Counted from the first letter of the stretch, positions 21,690 through 35,168 are shown. The stretch is DNA of 64,000 nucleotides from Nelumbo lutea (GCA_022828595.1 JAKGHH010000001.1:123082999-123146998); one strand, 5' to 3'. Numbers and translations are program-made. Notes: generated by a model from the letters alone, not told the origin.

Positions 21690-24136
21690 ATTATTTAGTT
21701 GATGGCCTCCGTAGGACACTGGGCAGTTCTATAGGGACCCTCTCAGTTTGGTCTAAGCTTACCGACACCGGGCTTAGGTACCATTACTTTCCAAAGTATG
21801 AGGTTGTCAACTCAGAAGTAGCATCACTTGACTCAGGCATTGTAGTATCGAGCTACTTGTTGCTGGTAGGCCACAATCTAGATATAAGCTAGGTCGTGTA
21901 CTTCTTCGATTAGGTCGAGGTTGGTCCGCAGTTCATCGTCATTGGCATCTTCGTTGTACGCCTCTAGCCGTAAGGTTGGTACTTCGATCTCAGCTCGGAT
22001 GACAGCCTCCGTACCGTACGTCAGGTTGAACGGGGTTTCTCCAATTACAGTCTTGATGGTAGTTCGGTAGGCCCATAGGACACTGGGCAACTCGTTGATT
22101 CACAAACCCTTAGCTCATGAAAGTCGAGCTTTGAGTCTGCGGAGGATCGCCCTATTCATCACCTTGGCCTGACCGTTCTCTTGTGAATGCACCACCAACG
22201 TGAAGCTCTACTAGATCCCCATCTCAACACACCAATTATGGAACTTGGTATCTCCAAACTATTTCCCGTTGTTGGACATCAGCACCTTCGAGAGTCCGAA
22301 TCTGCATACAATGTTCCTCTAGAAGAAATTCTGTACATTCCGGGTTATGGTGGTCACCAATGGTTCAGCCTCCACCCACTTTGTGAAATATTCAACCACC
22401 ACGACCAAGAATCTTCTCTACCCAGTTGGAGGTGAGAATGGACTGAGGATGTCTATCCCCCACTGGGCAAAGGGCCACGGGCTGGTAAGATACTTCAGGT
22501 CGACAGCAGGTTGGTGAAGGATGTTGGCATGCCTTTGGCAATTGTCACACCTCTAGACGAGCTCGAGTGCATCTGCCTTCATTTTAGGCCAGTAGTATCA
22601 TTGCCTTAGCGCTTTTTGGGCGAGCACCCTGCCCCCCAGGTGTCTTCCACAAAGACCTTCATGGATCGCTTATACAACCACCCACCAATGATGACATAGC
22701 GAGCTGACTGATGCTCTACCCTCCAAGCTGCATTCCATTTTGCAGGTAGGGTCCCATGGAGTAGATAATCAATAAGCGGGTCGACCCAGCTCGGTTCTGC
22801 TGGAAACACGGGTACAACCACTTTTATTGCCCTGACAATGCTAGGCCACGATAAGTCTTCAATGTACGTCGTCTTCATGGTGATATCGCTCATATTGGCC
22901 GACATAGAAAGCGCATCGGCTTCAACATTCTCCGATCTCGGTACTTGCCGAATGAACCAAGAGTGGAAGCCGGGTAGAAGTTCCCTCACTTTGGCCAGAT
23001 AAGCCATCATGGTGGGTTCTTGAGCCTTGTACTCACCATTCACCTAGTTTACGACTAGCTGAGAGTCGCTGCATACCACGAGGTGCTTCGGGCAGACCTC
23101 CTTGGCTAATGTCAGCCCGGTTATCAGTGCCTTATACTCCACTTCGTTGTTCGACACTTTGAATCCAAATTGGAGAGTGTACTCTAACTTCACCTCACTC
23201 AGTCCATACAGTATGAGTCCAGCTCCGCTTCCTTGTTGATTAGACGAGTCGTTGACGTTGTTGATCCAGGCCTCCTCATCCTAGGCTAGGGTTTCCCTGG
23301 CCAGAACTGGTGTCGCATTGGTTAAAGCCTCCAATGAATTGGTTGGCTCAGTCACCTCAAGGGCCGACACACTGAATGTACATTCGGCGACGAAATCAGC
23401 CAAGACCTATGCTTTGATTGTTGGGCGCGGCTCGAACCGGATGTCGTATTCGCTTAGCTCGATGGCCCATTTTGTGAACCGCCCTGAGACCTCGGGATTT
23501 TGTAGGACGTGCCTCAGTGGTTTATCATTTAGGACGATAATAGTATGGGCTTGGAAGTAGGGGCATAGCTTTCGAGCTGCAATGACTAGTGTGATGGCCA
23601 ACTTTTTGATGTCGGGGTACCTGGTCTCAACTTCTTGCAAAAACTTACGGATATAGTAGACAAGCCTTTGGACCCGGTCTACTTCTTTTATTAGTATCGA
23701 GCTGACTACCTTGTCACTTGTAGAGAGGTAGAGTTTTAGCTTATCTCTAGGTTTAGGTCGGGTTAATACCGGGGGTGAACTTAGATACCTATTGAGCTCG
23801 TCAAACACGTGTTGGCACTCTTCAGACCACTTAAAGCCCTCGTTCTTTTTTATAGCCTTAAAAAAGGGCAAACACCGACCAACCGACTTAGATATAAATT
23901 GGTTCAGGGAGGCAATTCGGCCAGTTAACCTTTGTACTTCTTTTATTGTCTGTGGTGGTTTCATATCTAAGATAGCTTGAATTTTATCCGGGTTGGCTTT
24001 GATAACACGCCAGTTCACTATGTAACCAAGGAATTTGCCCGATGTGACCCGAAGACACACTTGTTCGGGTTGAACTTCATGTTAAACTTTCTTAGAATTT
24101 GAAAAACACAATTTAAATTATCAATCTTTTTTGGAC
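21690..24136 (-). pseudogene. Tat element 1 pol: RT C-terminus, two RNase H domains, integrase
   Basis: Minus strand. RT C-terminus and connection (24136 to about 23700: M-K-F-N-P-N-K-C-V-F-G, K-F-L-G-Y-I-V, G-R-I-A-S-L-N-Q-F), first RNase H (to about 23400), then a second RNase H (about 23270-22900: D-S-S-N-Q-Q-G-S-G, S-N-N-E-V-E-Y, S-D-S-Q-L-V-V-N), typical of Tat elements. The integrase region runs about 22700-21690 (W-A-Y-R-T-T, G-E-T-P-F-N-L-T-Y-G-T-E-A-V; then V-P-K-P-G-V-G-K-L, W-E-G-P-Y). Several stops and frame changes. The RT catalytic box and everything upstream are missing. Confidence 0.88.
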
Positions 24137-24140
24137 CTAT

Positions 24141-24411
24141 TGTTGTGTTTGGTTGCAGTGTAATTTTATTTGCACTAGTATAAATGCATGGGAGTGCAAA
24201 TGAAAAAATGCAAATTTTCATTTGACTTTGTTTTGAATTTTATTTTATTCTGCTCTATGTTTTAATTGACTTCATTTGTACTGTAACCAAACAAAATAAG
24301 CTAAAATTTAAAACAAAAATAGATCAGAATTTACACTCAAATCACTTGCACTACCATAGTTTTGCATCACTACAAATTTATTTGTATTGCAATCAAACAC
24401 AACCTATATGA
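24141..24411. mobile_element. MITE with TTGTGTTTGG inverted ends
   Basis: Left end TTGTGTTTGGTTGCA and right end TGCAATCAAACACAA are inverted repeats with one mismatch. The flanks are CCTATTG on the left and CCTATATG on the right, which could be an 8-bp hAT-type duplication with one base lost. AT-rich inside, no coding. It lies at the broken edge of the Tat 1 RT. Confidence 0.65.
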
Positions 24412-26136
24412 TTGTAATATTTTCTCTTCTATTTAATGTATATATTTTGTTTGCCTTCCAAAAATAGTGAAGTCTAATTTTTTAATGTTTTTTTTTTACA
24501 AAAAGAAGCATCTTAATAAGAAGAAGCAGTTGGCCTTTACATGCGGTGTAGGCTAAAATATAAGCAACTTGATTTCTTTTATTTAAATGGACAAAAAAGA
24601 TGGAAGAAAGAGATTGAAGGAGCTCATTGATGTAGTTACAATGTAATCACTTGACCTATTCACTAGGCATTTTCCCGTATTTCCAATCCTTTAATAAAAG
24701 CCTTTATTTCAGCATGATAGGCGGAGAGGCCCAACAAGGTTGTCCGTTAGCAAACTCATGCTTTTATGTGTTTATATACTAATTTCTTTTTATTATTTTC
24801 TTATTTGTTAGAGTTTAATCAACACAAACATTGCTAACTGTTGCATTGAACCATCAAAGTATCAATACACCTCTGTGTATCAATAGAGGTGTATATATAT
24901 AATTGGTCCCTGAAAACACCTGTAAACATGTGTATTGGGACCCCAAAGATACAATACAATACACCCAATACAAAGCATTATCATATCAAAATTTTGATCC
25001 TTGATTGAACCCGCAAAGATTTCAAAACCTAAACCAATAAGCAAGGGAAGAACTTAAAATTGTCTAATCAACACATTTTCTTCTTCCACGACTTCTTCTT
25101 CCACCTTTTCTTTTCTTCTTTCCCTATAACAAAAGTAGGGATTCAGCCCCTATATTTTTTGAATTTTCTTTCCTTTGTTCTTTTTCTTCTCATAAAATGT
25201 TGATTTTCTAGACTTAAACATGAAAATTAGACTCCTCTTATGAAAATTATGGATAATTATTAAGGAAAGATGGTTATGGAACCTTGGGAAACCCTAGGAT
25301 CTATGGTTTTACATAAAAAATCCATCGCCTAGGTGACTAGGCAACAAGGCACCCCCTGTCGCCTAGCCTTGCCTTAGCGCCTTGAAAACTATGGTAAGCA
25401 GTAACTTTGTTGACTAACTCCATTGGTGACAATAACATGTTCTCAAAAATAAGTTTGTTTCTGGCTTTTCAAATTATATGGAGAATACAGTGTAATCCTA
25501 GTTATTCTTTTGATACATTTTGTAACAATGTGTAACGATATGTAACAGTTGAATATGGATTTGTGGCAGTCAAATATTGATCTATGCACCAAGAAAAATG
25601 TGATTGAGACAGTAGAATTTATGTGAAGCCACCCTTGTTTTACTATTGCCACATATCAATATGTTCAAAAACTGATTCATGTTGGACCACATTGAGCATA
25701 AATACATTATACTGAAGACTATGGCTGCAAACAGTATCCCCTTATCCAAAACATATTGATATTAAAAGAGAATTAGACCACAAACAACACAGATAATTGG
25801 ATCATCCAATGACAATTGATTTCTCTTTGTAGGCATTTTCCACTTAGATTTGGCTCATCTCATGGTTGCCCCTGATACTACTAGCGTGTTTGTGTTTAAT
25901 TGAGGGATGAGCACAGCAGATGTGATTGCCTCTTCCTCTTATCAGTAATCACAATTGGAGTCTCTAGTCTTTTCACACTATTTATTGAGCAAAGGTAAAC
26001 GGTTCCTGCATTTTAACAGATGAGCAGCACACTTCTTTCCCACTTGAGAATAAATCCAGCAAAACTTTTGTGTAAGAGCAAGACAAGGAACATGGTGACA
26101 AGTTGTTGGATCTAATGAGACCAATAGCAATAACTA
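24412..26136. other. Intergenic stretch 3' of ORC2
   Basis: AT-rich with no recognisable gene. At 25325-25390 there is a GCCTAGG-rich imperfect palindrome (GTCGCCTAGCCTTGCC...), a common repeat type of unknown class. The ORC2 3' UTR should lie just below 26137, but no polyadenylation signal can be fixed. Confidence 0.4.
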
Positions 26137-29100
26137 TCAACCAATCTCTTGTAACAGTTTTTCAAGCACTTCAGGTGCAATAGGTATGTAGAGGCAGTCC
26201 TGGCCATCAGCATTCCTTCTGGTTTTCACCAACTCATGATCTTTGAATTCTGTCAAATGAGAATTCAGTGTCATCTGGCTACTTACTAGAAAGCGTTCCC
26301 GACAGATTGTGTACAAACTGCTGACTGGCATTCCTGAGAAAACATTTCATGTGGAATTAAAGAATCTTTAACACCCATATGATTTAGTATAAGATTATGA
26401 TACCATCAGTTTCTAGCCACTTACCCTCATCTTCAGCATGGGCCAGTTGATGTTCACCAAGAACTCTGAACACACTCTGTGCATTTGGTGTCAGGCTCTG
26501 AAGAACTATTGAAGCAGTTTTGGCACTTTGAGCAGTCCCACCACTGGCAAGAATCAGAGGGAAAAAGATCCCTTCAACCTTGTAAGGTGCAAAAGTAGGG
26601 ACATGATACCAGCACCAGCTGAACTGTGTGTGAATCATCTTTGTTCACACTAGCATAAACCAGGAAAATCATTAGCTTAATGATCTGGATCAATTAAAAA
26701 GAATAGAAAATCCAACTTTAGTAGACCTGAGATACATATTACCACTCAATTCTGTGATGCAATTAATTCTGCAATCTGATAGAAGATGAAAAGTGATGGT
26801 CTCCTTTATTTCTTGGTAAAACCATATTTCTTGATACATTAGAAGATGAAAACTACCATCTTAAATTGGACCTAGACCAGAAAGTTGAAGAATCAAAAAG
26901 TGGTCTCCTTTATTCCAATGGGAAGTACAAGATGAAACCATCTTCCATGCTGGTCTGACAAACATGGAATTCATGCATGAGTATGGAGCTACCAATTTAC
27001 AAAATATAGTTCAAAACCTTTCATGGTAGGAAGACATCAATCATCACATTTAGCCACACCTTCACTGTATCATTAACTTCAAGCTAAATAAAATCAGACA
27101 AATAGAATTCTGACATTCTTCAAAATGGCATTTGAAAATTTACATTTTTTAACCTTTTTTCTGATCAAAATAAAACTTTGGCTTTTAAACAAATCCAAAA
27201 TGAAACTAAGGCATCTTAGCTCCCATTCCCCAACTTCCCCAGGAAAAAAAAAGAAACCAAAATGTCACTGTATATAGTGGTCTACTATAATTGCAGAATG
27301 CTATGGTTGTAATAGCACAAAAGAAAAAAGGAAACAAAACAATCACAAAGAAAGCACAAGACATAAGAGAGAGAGTTTCCATAACAAAGATTTCCAAAGT
27401 ACAAAATAAGTCTGCTACTAACAAAACTGATTCTGATTTCAAAAATACTAGGAAAGCTAGTTTTGAGGCAAAAATCCAATGTGATTATCTACTTTGGACC
27501 ATCAACTCCACATAGAAAACCATATAATTTTAAAAGTTAAAACAAACAAATATAGATGCATTTATGCTTGGTAGGTGCTAAACTCAACTTTCCCCTTCTC
27601 ATCCATCTGAATTCTAGTCATCCAGGCATCTCTTTTTTCTTTTAAATCTAGGACTGGATTCCAGACATGAAATGATGAGTCAAGAGAAAAAAGGCAAAGG
27701 AAAAAATGAATAAAGGAAGATAGATAAAAGTTTGACATCTTTCTTTCTAAATCAAGTATGGAGCCATACAAACTAAATATAAGACCTTCAGTGGTCATAC
27801 CAGAGAAGTAATATTCTTATGCTATGTGATGTGTGATGTAGGATCAAAAGAACAAGAAAAAAACAAGAAAATAAAAAAAAAAATCCAACACTCAGCATGT
27901 ACTCTTATCTAGCCTCTAGGAAGCAACATGCTTTCTCCAATTATGATTTGAAGCTCAAGCTATTCACCTAAATCTTTCTTTCCAACATGCTTCTGCATCC
28001 TACATCACACTGCACCCAAGAAAGGAAGCCAAAAGCAAAACTGCAAAGGAAATTTGAATAGGACATTCAACTAAAAAAATCTATCAGGGTTGTCAACAAG
28101 CTAAGAATTGGGCTTGGCCAGGCATAATCCAGCCTCATTCCAGTTGCAAGTATATGTCTTTCATCCCTGTACAATGGCTAAGAGGCAGAATTCTAGGCCA
28201 CAAGCCATGTGAAAAGCAGACTAAACCAAAAGCTTACAAGGCTGTGCCCATGCATAGCAGTATTGCATGGACAAGGACATGAGAATCAGGATCCAAAGTG
28301 TGTCTAGGAATCTGATTTGGCAAGGTGAAAAATAAGAACTCATAGACACATCTAGGAGCAAGTATAAACTATTAAATACTCTACATTTTGTTGAATTTTG
28401 AACATTATAATCATACAAAAAAGTTTTTAAAAGCTTACTTTTAATACTTAATAGCATTTTGTAGGAAAAATGACATTAATGTGTGCATTAATTGTTAATT
28501 TCCACCAAATAAACAATAAGAGAAGGAAAAGTATCACGTAGAAGTGTCCCTCAAGAATCCATAGAGTGTCAGTGTTTGATGCATGTCTGATACAGACACT
28601 TCATTTAGGAGAGTCCATGCAATACTGATGCATAGACAATCTAAAGATACTAGGTAAAGAAATTAAACAATATAACAGTGTTAACATACTCTTCGTGAAA
28701 TTATTTGTACTGGGCAGCATAGCACTTACATAGAGGTGCATTTACATTATCAATAGATGCAACCATGCGAACATGACGACATGATGCAATTCGCGCAAGA
28801 CAATGTTGTGATTCACAATCACGCAATCCAGGTCCATCAATGTTGTGGATGATAAGACAGACAAAGCAGTTGTTGTCATCTATATCTGATCCATCCAAAA
28901 ATGTAAGAAGATCATCCATAGATTGCGAGCTAAAAGGTTGCTGAACCTTAGAAATGTTCCCTGTAGGAGTCCTTCGTTTGGTCTTCAGTTGATCTTTCAG
29001 AACTTCAGCAATGGTGATCACAGCCTACAAATGGAACATCCACATTTTATTGCATTATAAGACAAATTCTTATTCAGAAATTTAGAGTAGTTCACACCAA

Positions 29101-31489
29101 AAATGAGTGTAGCAAGTAATAATCTATACATACATTTTAAAGAAGATAAATGAGTTGAGGGCCATGGACATTGATCACTATACATTGTCATGATTCAAGA
29201 CAATACTTAATATATTCTATTACATAAAAATTAGTGAGACTTCAAGCCTACATAATATAGTTTAAGTTATGAAGATTTAACTCCAAGATCACAGAAGCAA
29301 CTTTTAATGTGGTGGACCAACTAAATATGTTGTTCTATAGATCAGAATCCAACGGCATGATGATCCACCACCCTTGAGAACTTATTCAAAACCATATCAT
29401 ATATGACCTTGAGTATAATACCACTCAACTCAAAAAGAAAAAGCCATTCACACAATAGATAAGTAGATAAATGGTGTGAATCTAACAGAACATGACAATG
29501 CATCCCAAGATAATGCAATATCATAATCAATAAGCTATGTAGAACATAAATAAAATCCTCCAAACTACTCTGTCATCGTTTACATTGTTCAATACCAAAT
29601 TCCACACAGTTTAATAATTCATATATACAGAAAAAAAAAACATAGTTTTCCATATGTATTTAATGTGTCATCCACTAGTTAATAAAAGAAGAAAAAAATG
29701 GAATGTTATGAAAGTGACTCTATAAAATAAACAGATAATCAACTGGAGCCAGTGAGATATCTATCCTGTTCCAGGGCTTGACATGGTTTCAATAACTTGG
29801 ACAAAGTGCATGGTCAACTGTTTTATCAATTTCAAGACTATTATCCATGTTCTAAATTTATCAAATAAACAGCTAACCTGGCATCCTAACTATTGCTTTT
29901 TGGTACTAAACTTAAACTGGCTTAGATTAAGGACTATATGTCCACACTTCTTCAGGCAGATCCCTAACAGCTAGGATACCTACATACCTGAATGTAGGTG
30001 CCATGTCATATCAAACACTTAAAATTTTAGTGTAAATTCAGTGTCCAAACCTTGTCTACCCATGTCCTTGGCATGTTTGGATATCATTATCCAACAGTAA
30101 ATAAACAAATAAGATGTTATACACAAAATGGATGATTGTTCTCATTGTATACAGTTCAAGAACTTAAGTCAGCAAGTTAAATTGTACTGATCTGAAATTT
30201 ATATTCACTATAACAAGAAAACAGCAAAGGATCAGCAGTGGTGCATTACATGTTTAATATTGATTGACTGCAGATAGCCATTGATCACTACTACTCCACT
30301 GTCAGTCAATGCTGTTGAAGCAAAATCTTCAAGCAAGACTTTCTTAGAACCAAACCCATACATTAAAAGGCCAAAACCGCACCTGCAGAAAAAAACATAG
30401 AGATCAGAATTGTCAGACTTGGAATGTACTTGATGGTCTGCTTGTCAGAACCAGGAACCAGCAGCCAAGACAGTTCTTAGACTTCCTGGTTGTTAGAACG
30501 TTGACTTGATCATACCTATGTAAAATAAATGTGTCATTACCTATTGTAACCTATAATATTTACTGTTTCAAGCTTATTTTGATAACAAAACAGATTTAAA
30601 AGATAGTATGGAATAATTTTCTCTTTTTTTAATTTAGCAAGTTGAATGATTGAACTGGATGACCAGATTGTCCAAACCATGATCGGTCACCAAAACAGTT
30701 GTCTCTGGCTCGAGTCTGACAACATTGACAAGATAGTAGAATCAAACATAACATTAATAAATTTGACATAGTAACAGTCCAGTTTCAATTGAATTCAAAT
30801 ATGCTGTTTATGAAACAAGCTTGGAAGCTATTGGGATGATATAGACAAGTGTCATCAACAACTGCTACCGCTGTTTTTTTCATGCCACTTAATTGTCCTA
30901 TTACATTAATAAATATGGACAGTCTGGATTTTTCATGCCACTTAATTCCATGAGAGGAAGTACCCGCTACTGCAGGCATGAAATCCACAGAAGCACAAAC
31001 ATCTAAATTTGGCTATATTCGTTGCCTATGTGTAAACATTAGCAGAAGAAAAAGAAAAGAAAGAAATATTGGAAACGAGTAACACTCAACCTGTAAGAAT
31101 GTCGCTAATAATAGTCACTTTGTACCAAGCCACAAAAATAAGTTTTTATAAATAGGGCTGTCTCTCTACCAGAAATACACACATATTCAGGAAATCGCGG
31201 GAATCAGAGCAAACTAACGTCTGGAAATTATGGAACAATTGCATTTGCATCACACGGAGAACATAATTACTCGAGTAGAGGCAAAAGCATACCTTAGCTC
31301 AAAAACCCATTTGGAGTATAAGCTTTTATAACTTTTCAGCAAAGATGTTATCTCATTCTCATGTTTAGTTACAATACCGGCTGACACAGCCCTAAGTTCC
31401 TGCCATTGGAAAGTTCAACATGTCAACCAGACATAGACTTCCACTTTCAACAGAAAGAATGCCAACAAACATAGACATACGCTCGCAGT

Positions 31490-31524
<35 letters not shown>

Positions 31525-31653
31525 CTGTTCATCAACGATGTTGATATCAGAGAGCTTTCGTGCCGATTTCCTTGAGGACCCGCCTAATTCTTTTGCCAGA
31601 AAATAGTTCCTAGAGAATCCAAACTCATCCTCGTCGCCGTCGTTCAAATCCAT
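26137..31653 (-). CDS. ORC2: Origin recognition complex subunit 2 (multi-exon host gene)
   Basis: ORC2 is a subunit of the six-protein complex that marks replication origins and loads the MCM helicase in the nucleus. Exons read on the minus strand: 31653-31525 ([17 protein letters not shown]), 31399-31293 (Y-S-K-W-V-F-E-L), 30382-30250 ([14 protein letters not shown]), 29024-28730 ([17 protein letters not shown]), 26638-26425 ([17 protein letters not shown]) and 26333-26137 ([17 protein letters not shown]). Splice sites are GT-AG and phases fit. With 11 missing nt between exons 4 and 5 the protein is 361 residues, the usual plant length. Those 11 nt are not found cleanly: the sequence before exon 5 would give TGA. 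Start chosen at 31653 by family alignment; the frame is open upstream to another ATG at 31779. Confidence 0.93.
31492..31522. repeat. (GA)n microsatellite beside ORC2 exon 1 donor
   Basis: About 15 GA units, read as (TC)n on the coding strand, starting two bases into ORC2 intron 1 (donor GTTCTC at 31524). Confidence 0.9.
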
Positions 31654-34452
31654 TAGTGTTAGGCCGGAAGTAAAGTGCCGAGAAACCCTAATGCGATATC
31701 GATATGCCCCTGTGGGTCTGAGAGACTCTGAGATCAATGCATCGTTTTCCCGCGTTTTTCTTTCTTCATCGCCATTCAATAATTAAGCGGTACTCGCATC
31801 GCACGAGGGAGCGGATTGGTGGCCTTATGATGATTCCAATCTAACGTCAATAAAGTTCACTAGTCGGTTTGGACTTTTGAGACGTTGTGGGGAATTATGA
31901 TTGGCCGATTTTCACGAGTAGAACTGTGGATAATTATCGCTAAAAATTAAAAATCGATCATCGCCACCCAGTCTCTTTGTTGGGCTGCGTTTGGTTGTAG
32001 CGAAATACAAAATTGAAAATTCTAGTAATGCAATGTGAAAAAAACCACATTCAAAAAGAAGAAAAAATAAAAGAAAAACAAAGTTGGGTTGTTTGGTTGT
32101 GAAGGGTGCAAATCCATAAACATTTTTTGAAGTATTTGCTTGAGTGTTTTCAACCTGTGATCTACTCGGACGGTCAAACATGGTTTTTCAAATCAGATCG
32201 AACCATATGGGTTGAACCGAAAAAATTGGGAACCTATCACCTTATCGGTTCTGTTTCACCCCAAAATCACTTTTGGTCAAACACTATTGATTTGGTCAAT
32301 GAACTGCTGACCTGGGCCATCGATCCGTCAACCTTCAACCTAGACAATGGCTTTTGGTCATTTTATTATTTTTTATATTTTTGTCAAAACAGGTCATCTA
32401 TTTGAGCCAGATGATCAGACCATTTGACTTGGGAACCAATTCCAGAACAGTTCTCTGTCCGGTCCGATTTTAAAAACCTTTGTTCAAACCATCCTCCATC
32501 ACTGTTTTAGAGTCCAATTTTCTTAAAGTTTGGGATTTGATAAAAAATCATTGACTTGGCCAAAACTTTTTGACCCTATAACTAGGTCATGGGATATGTA
32601 TATGCAAATTTTCAGAATCCATAACTTTGTGTTGAATTGTCTAATTGAGGTTTTTTTTTTTTTTTATATAATTTTCAAGATCTACATGTTCCCTATGAGC
32701 TAAAAGTGCTCTCTCTTGATATTTTTGCCAAAAAAAATGCTTGTAGCAGGGTTTGCTCACAGAATGCACCTCACACCGACCTCACAGCCCCATTCTACCA
32801 TGTATTAAAAATCATCTTCCATGAATAATATTACAAAGTACCAGAGATATTCCAAATGTGAGGCTGGGACGCATTGTGAGATTGGTGTGAGGAGCGGTAA
32901 TGTGAAGAGTGGATCCAGACTCCTTTTTAGACCTCTACCATGTAGAATGAGATGAAACGACGGCAAGCCCACATTAGTAGTGCACCTTGGGCAGGTTCCG
33001 ATTGGACAATTGTTAAAATTTCAATGGGCTCAGCCCAAATGCGTATGCCCAATAAAGTGTAAACTCTTCAAATAGGATATCCAATTTGCACCCCTAGCCC
33101 ACTAGCCAATATAGGGCATAGATTGGCTCTCTTGGGAGATAAGGCTGTCAATGATCTAGCTAGGTCAATACCAGAGGCCTAATCGAGTCCAACCTTTATT
33201 ACACAGGGGTTTGGGCCCATGTTTTGAGTCCCAAATTATAATAGAATCAATTTTTAGGTATGCCTATCCAATCCCAACTCCCAAATATAATAGGGTTGGA
33301 ATTGATTTTCTCATGGTTTACCTGCAATTAAAACTTCATATAAGATGTTTAAAATTGTTACTTTATGAGGAATATTTAAAATATATATTTTTGTGAAGTG
33401 GAAGTAAAAGAATTAATTATCAAGTTTATTATCAATTTACGAGGTTAGATACTACTATTACAAGAATTGTCTTTTAATAGTACATTTCATATCTCTCTAT
33501 ATATATTAAAATAGAAATATGTCACATGGCCTGAGCTTTTTCTCTTACCTCAACTGAGAATTTTTAAACCCTCTTCATTTTAATCTTGTTTGCTTTGCTT
33601 CCTCATGAAATCATCTCATTACTCCCTTCTCCCTCTCTTCTTATAATGACACCTCAGTAGGACTGGCCCACTTCACAATTCCTAAGCATATTAACATTTG
33701 TTTTTCAAACCTCTTTTTCTTGCACGAAGTTAAACTTCATTGGCTATTCCCCAACAACTTCAGAGTCATGAGAAGTGAGGAAGTTTTCATTGATAAAACA
33801 CCTAGAATTTTCAAACATATTGGACTTCACTCCCTCTCGATGATTTTGCTGTATTTCTAGGATCGAGTTTGTTTTTGGACGTCAATTTCAAAGACAAACA
33901 ACATTGTGTCACAGGCACTAGTTTCAGGGATCAACAAAGCTATGTTACAGGTATGCATTTGGCTCTACATTTGACAGAAAACAGAGACTCCGCTCCATTC
34001 TCTTTCTCAAATACAAAATAGGGGCTTTGCCCCATTCTTCTTCTTCTTAGTGTTCTCACAACTCTGAAGTTGGATTCCACAAAATTGATCCTTCAAGTGG
34101 AGAAGACAACATATATATGCAATAATTTGAGCTACCTTGGATTAGCAAAAGAAAATTGGTGGGTTGCAGGCGAGGAGCATCATGCGGCGATGCACTGAAG
34201 CGGGGAACCGTCCACGGAGGCCGAAACGAATGAGCTATTGCAGCAGAGATCAACAACCTTGAAGGCGAAGACAACATCTACGTCTCTCTCTCTCCTACTC
34301 TGGTGAGTCCGTTGCGCCAAGGGAGGTCCCAAGGGTTTTGCCCTTTTGGGAAGCCAAGGTTTAAAATGGAAAACTACTAATCAATGCTTGGTCCGAATAA
34401 TATTTTCTCTTGGCTGCCTAAAAGTTTAAAAACTTACCCAAAAGTAATGCAC
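31654..34452. other. ORC2 upstream region and intergenic DNA
   Basis: Holds the ORC2 5' region (no clear TATA box). Also seen: an inverted repeat at 32767-32905 (separate entry), a Helitron-like TCTCTATATATATTAAAA at 33492, and a short hairpin CCCAAGGGTTTTGCCCTTTTGGG near 34329 (two inverted arms). Open frames here lack known motifs. Confidence 0.4.
32767..32905. repeat. MITE-like inverted repeat
   Basis: CACCTCACACCGACCTCACA near the left end faces GTGAGATTGGTGTGAGG near the right end, with an AT-rich centre. No target duplication found. Confidence 0.45.
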
Positions 34453-34715
34453 CATAAGGGCAACTTTTGGGTCTTATTATCAATAAAAATAATTTTTTAA
34501 CATAATTTCTAGAGTAGGGTAACTTTTTTTTTTTTTAAATATCAAAAAAGGGTAGAAACATTGTTCATTCCTCCTTTAGACCACCGAACAAATCTCCCCG
34601 CCTCCGGTCTCTATCTTTCTCTTTCCTCCTCCTCCTTCTTCCTCTTCTTTCTTCTTCTACTTCTTATTCTTCTCTGCATCTGAGTTTGGAGCAAAGCTGC
34701 TATGAATTTTTCTTC
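34453..34715 (+). repeat. Left arm of a split inverted-repeat (foldback-like) element
   Basis: Matches the reverse complement of 41001-41265 along its whole length: ATAAGGGCAACTTTTGGG, AATTTCTAGA, ACAAATCTCCCC, GGTCTCTATCTTTCTC, CATCTGAGTTT in order. The arms flank the gypsy element at 35169-40718; without it they would be about 0.7 kb apart. Confidence 0.75.
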
Positions 34716-35168
34716 TGAAACAGTTAGAAAAACACATGAAACACCATACCAAGTACACGAATCAGCACTAGAGCTGATATGAATTCTTCTATGCATCTTG
34801 ACTATTGTTCATTAATAAACGGGGCCATTACGTTGAAATTATGTGACAATGGCGGGGATATTTTTGATATATAACAGGGCCGAGATCTTAGTATTATTAG
34901 TTAGAGCTTCTTATCTTTTGGTATTACTTTCTTCGCTTTCTGGTTTGCCCTCGCATACGACGAAAAAGGGGAAGAGAAAAGAAAATAAGGAGTCGCGATG
35001 CCTAGAGGTGAAGAAAAAGAATGAGAGCATTGAGAAGAGAGAGACGAGATGCACACATGAGAGTAGAGAGGGTGGTAGGACGCAGACGGACGTCCTAGAT
35101 CTCATGAGCGTATGACTGTTTGTTGACTTGTAACTTTGTTAACGAATATTGGAACCCTAATATAAATA

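Larger units (their letters stand above)
18382..24136 (-). mobile_element. Tat-lineage Ty3/gypsy element, truncated, with antisense extra gene
   Basis: Pol reads on the minus strand (RT from 24136, RNase H, second RNase H, integrase to about 21690), then a plus-strand extra gene (19299-21223), then the 3' LTR (18382-18807). This order, with an extra ORF antisense between integrase and the 3' LTR, is known from Tat/Retand-type plant elements. The 5' LTR, gag, protease and half of RT are lost; pol similarity stops within a few bases of the MITE at 24141. Confidence 0.85.

Noticed and set aside
31986..32105. Possible MITE with TTTGGTTG ends
   Set aside because: The two GTTTGGTTGT motifs are in direct, not inverted, orientation and no target duplication is visible.
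34843..35115. Lysine/glutamate/arginine-rich open frame
   Set aside because: Low-complexity GA-rich DNA inside the foldback element; the opposite strand is open too.
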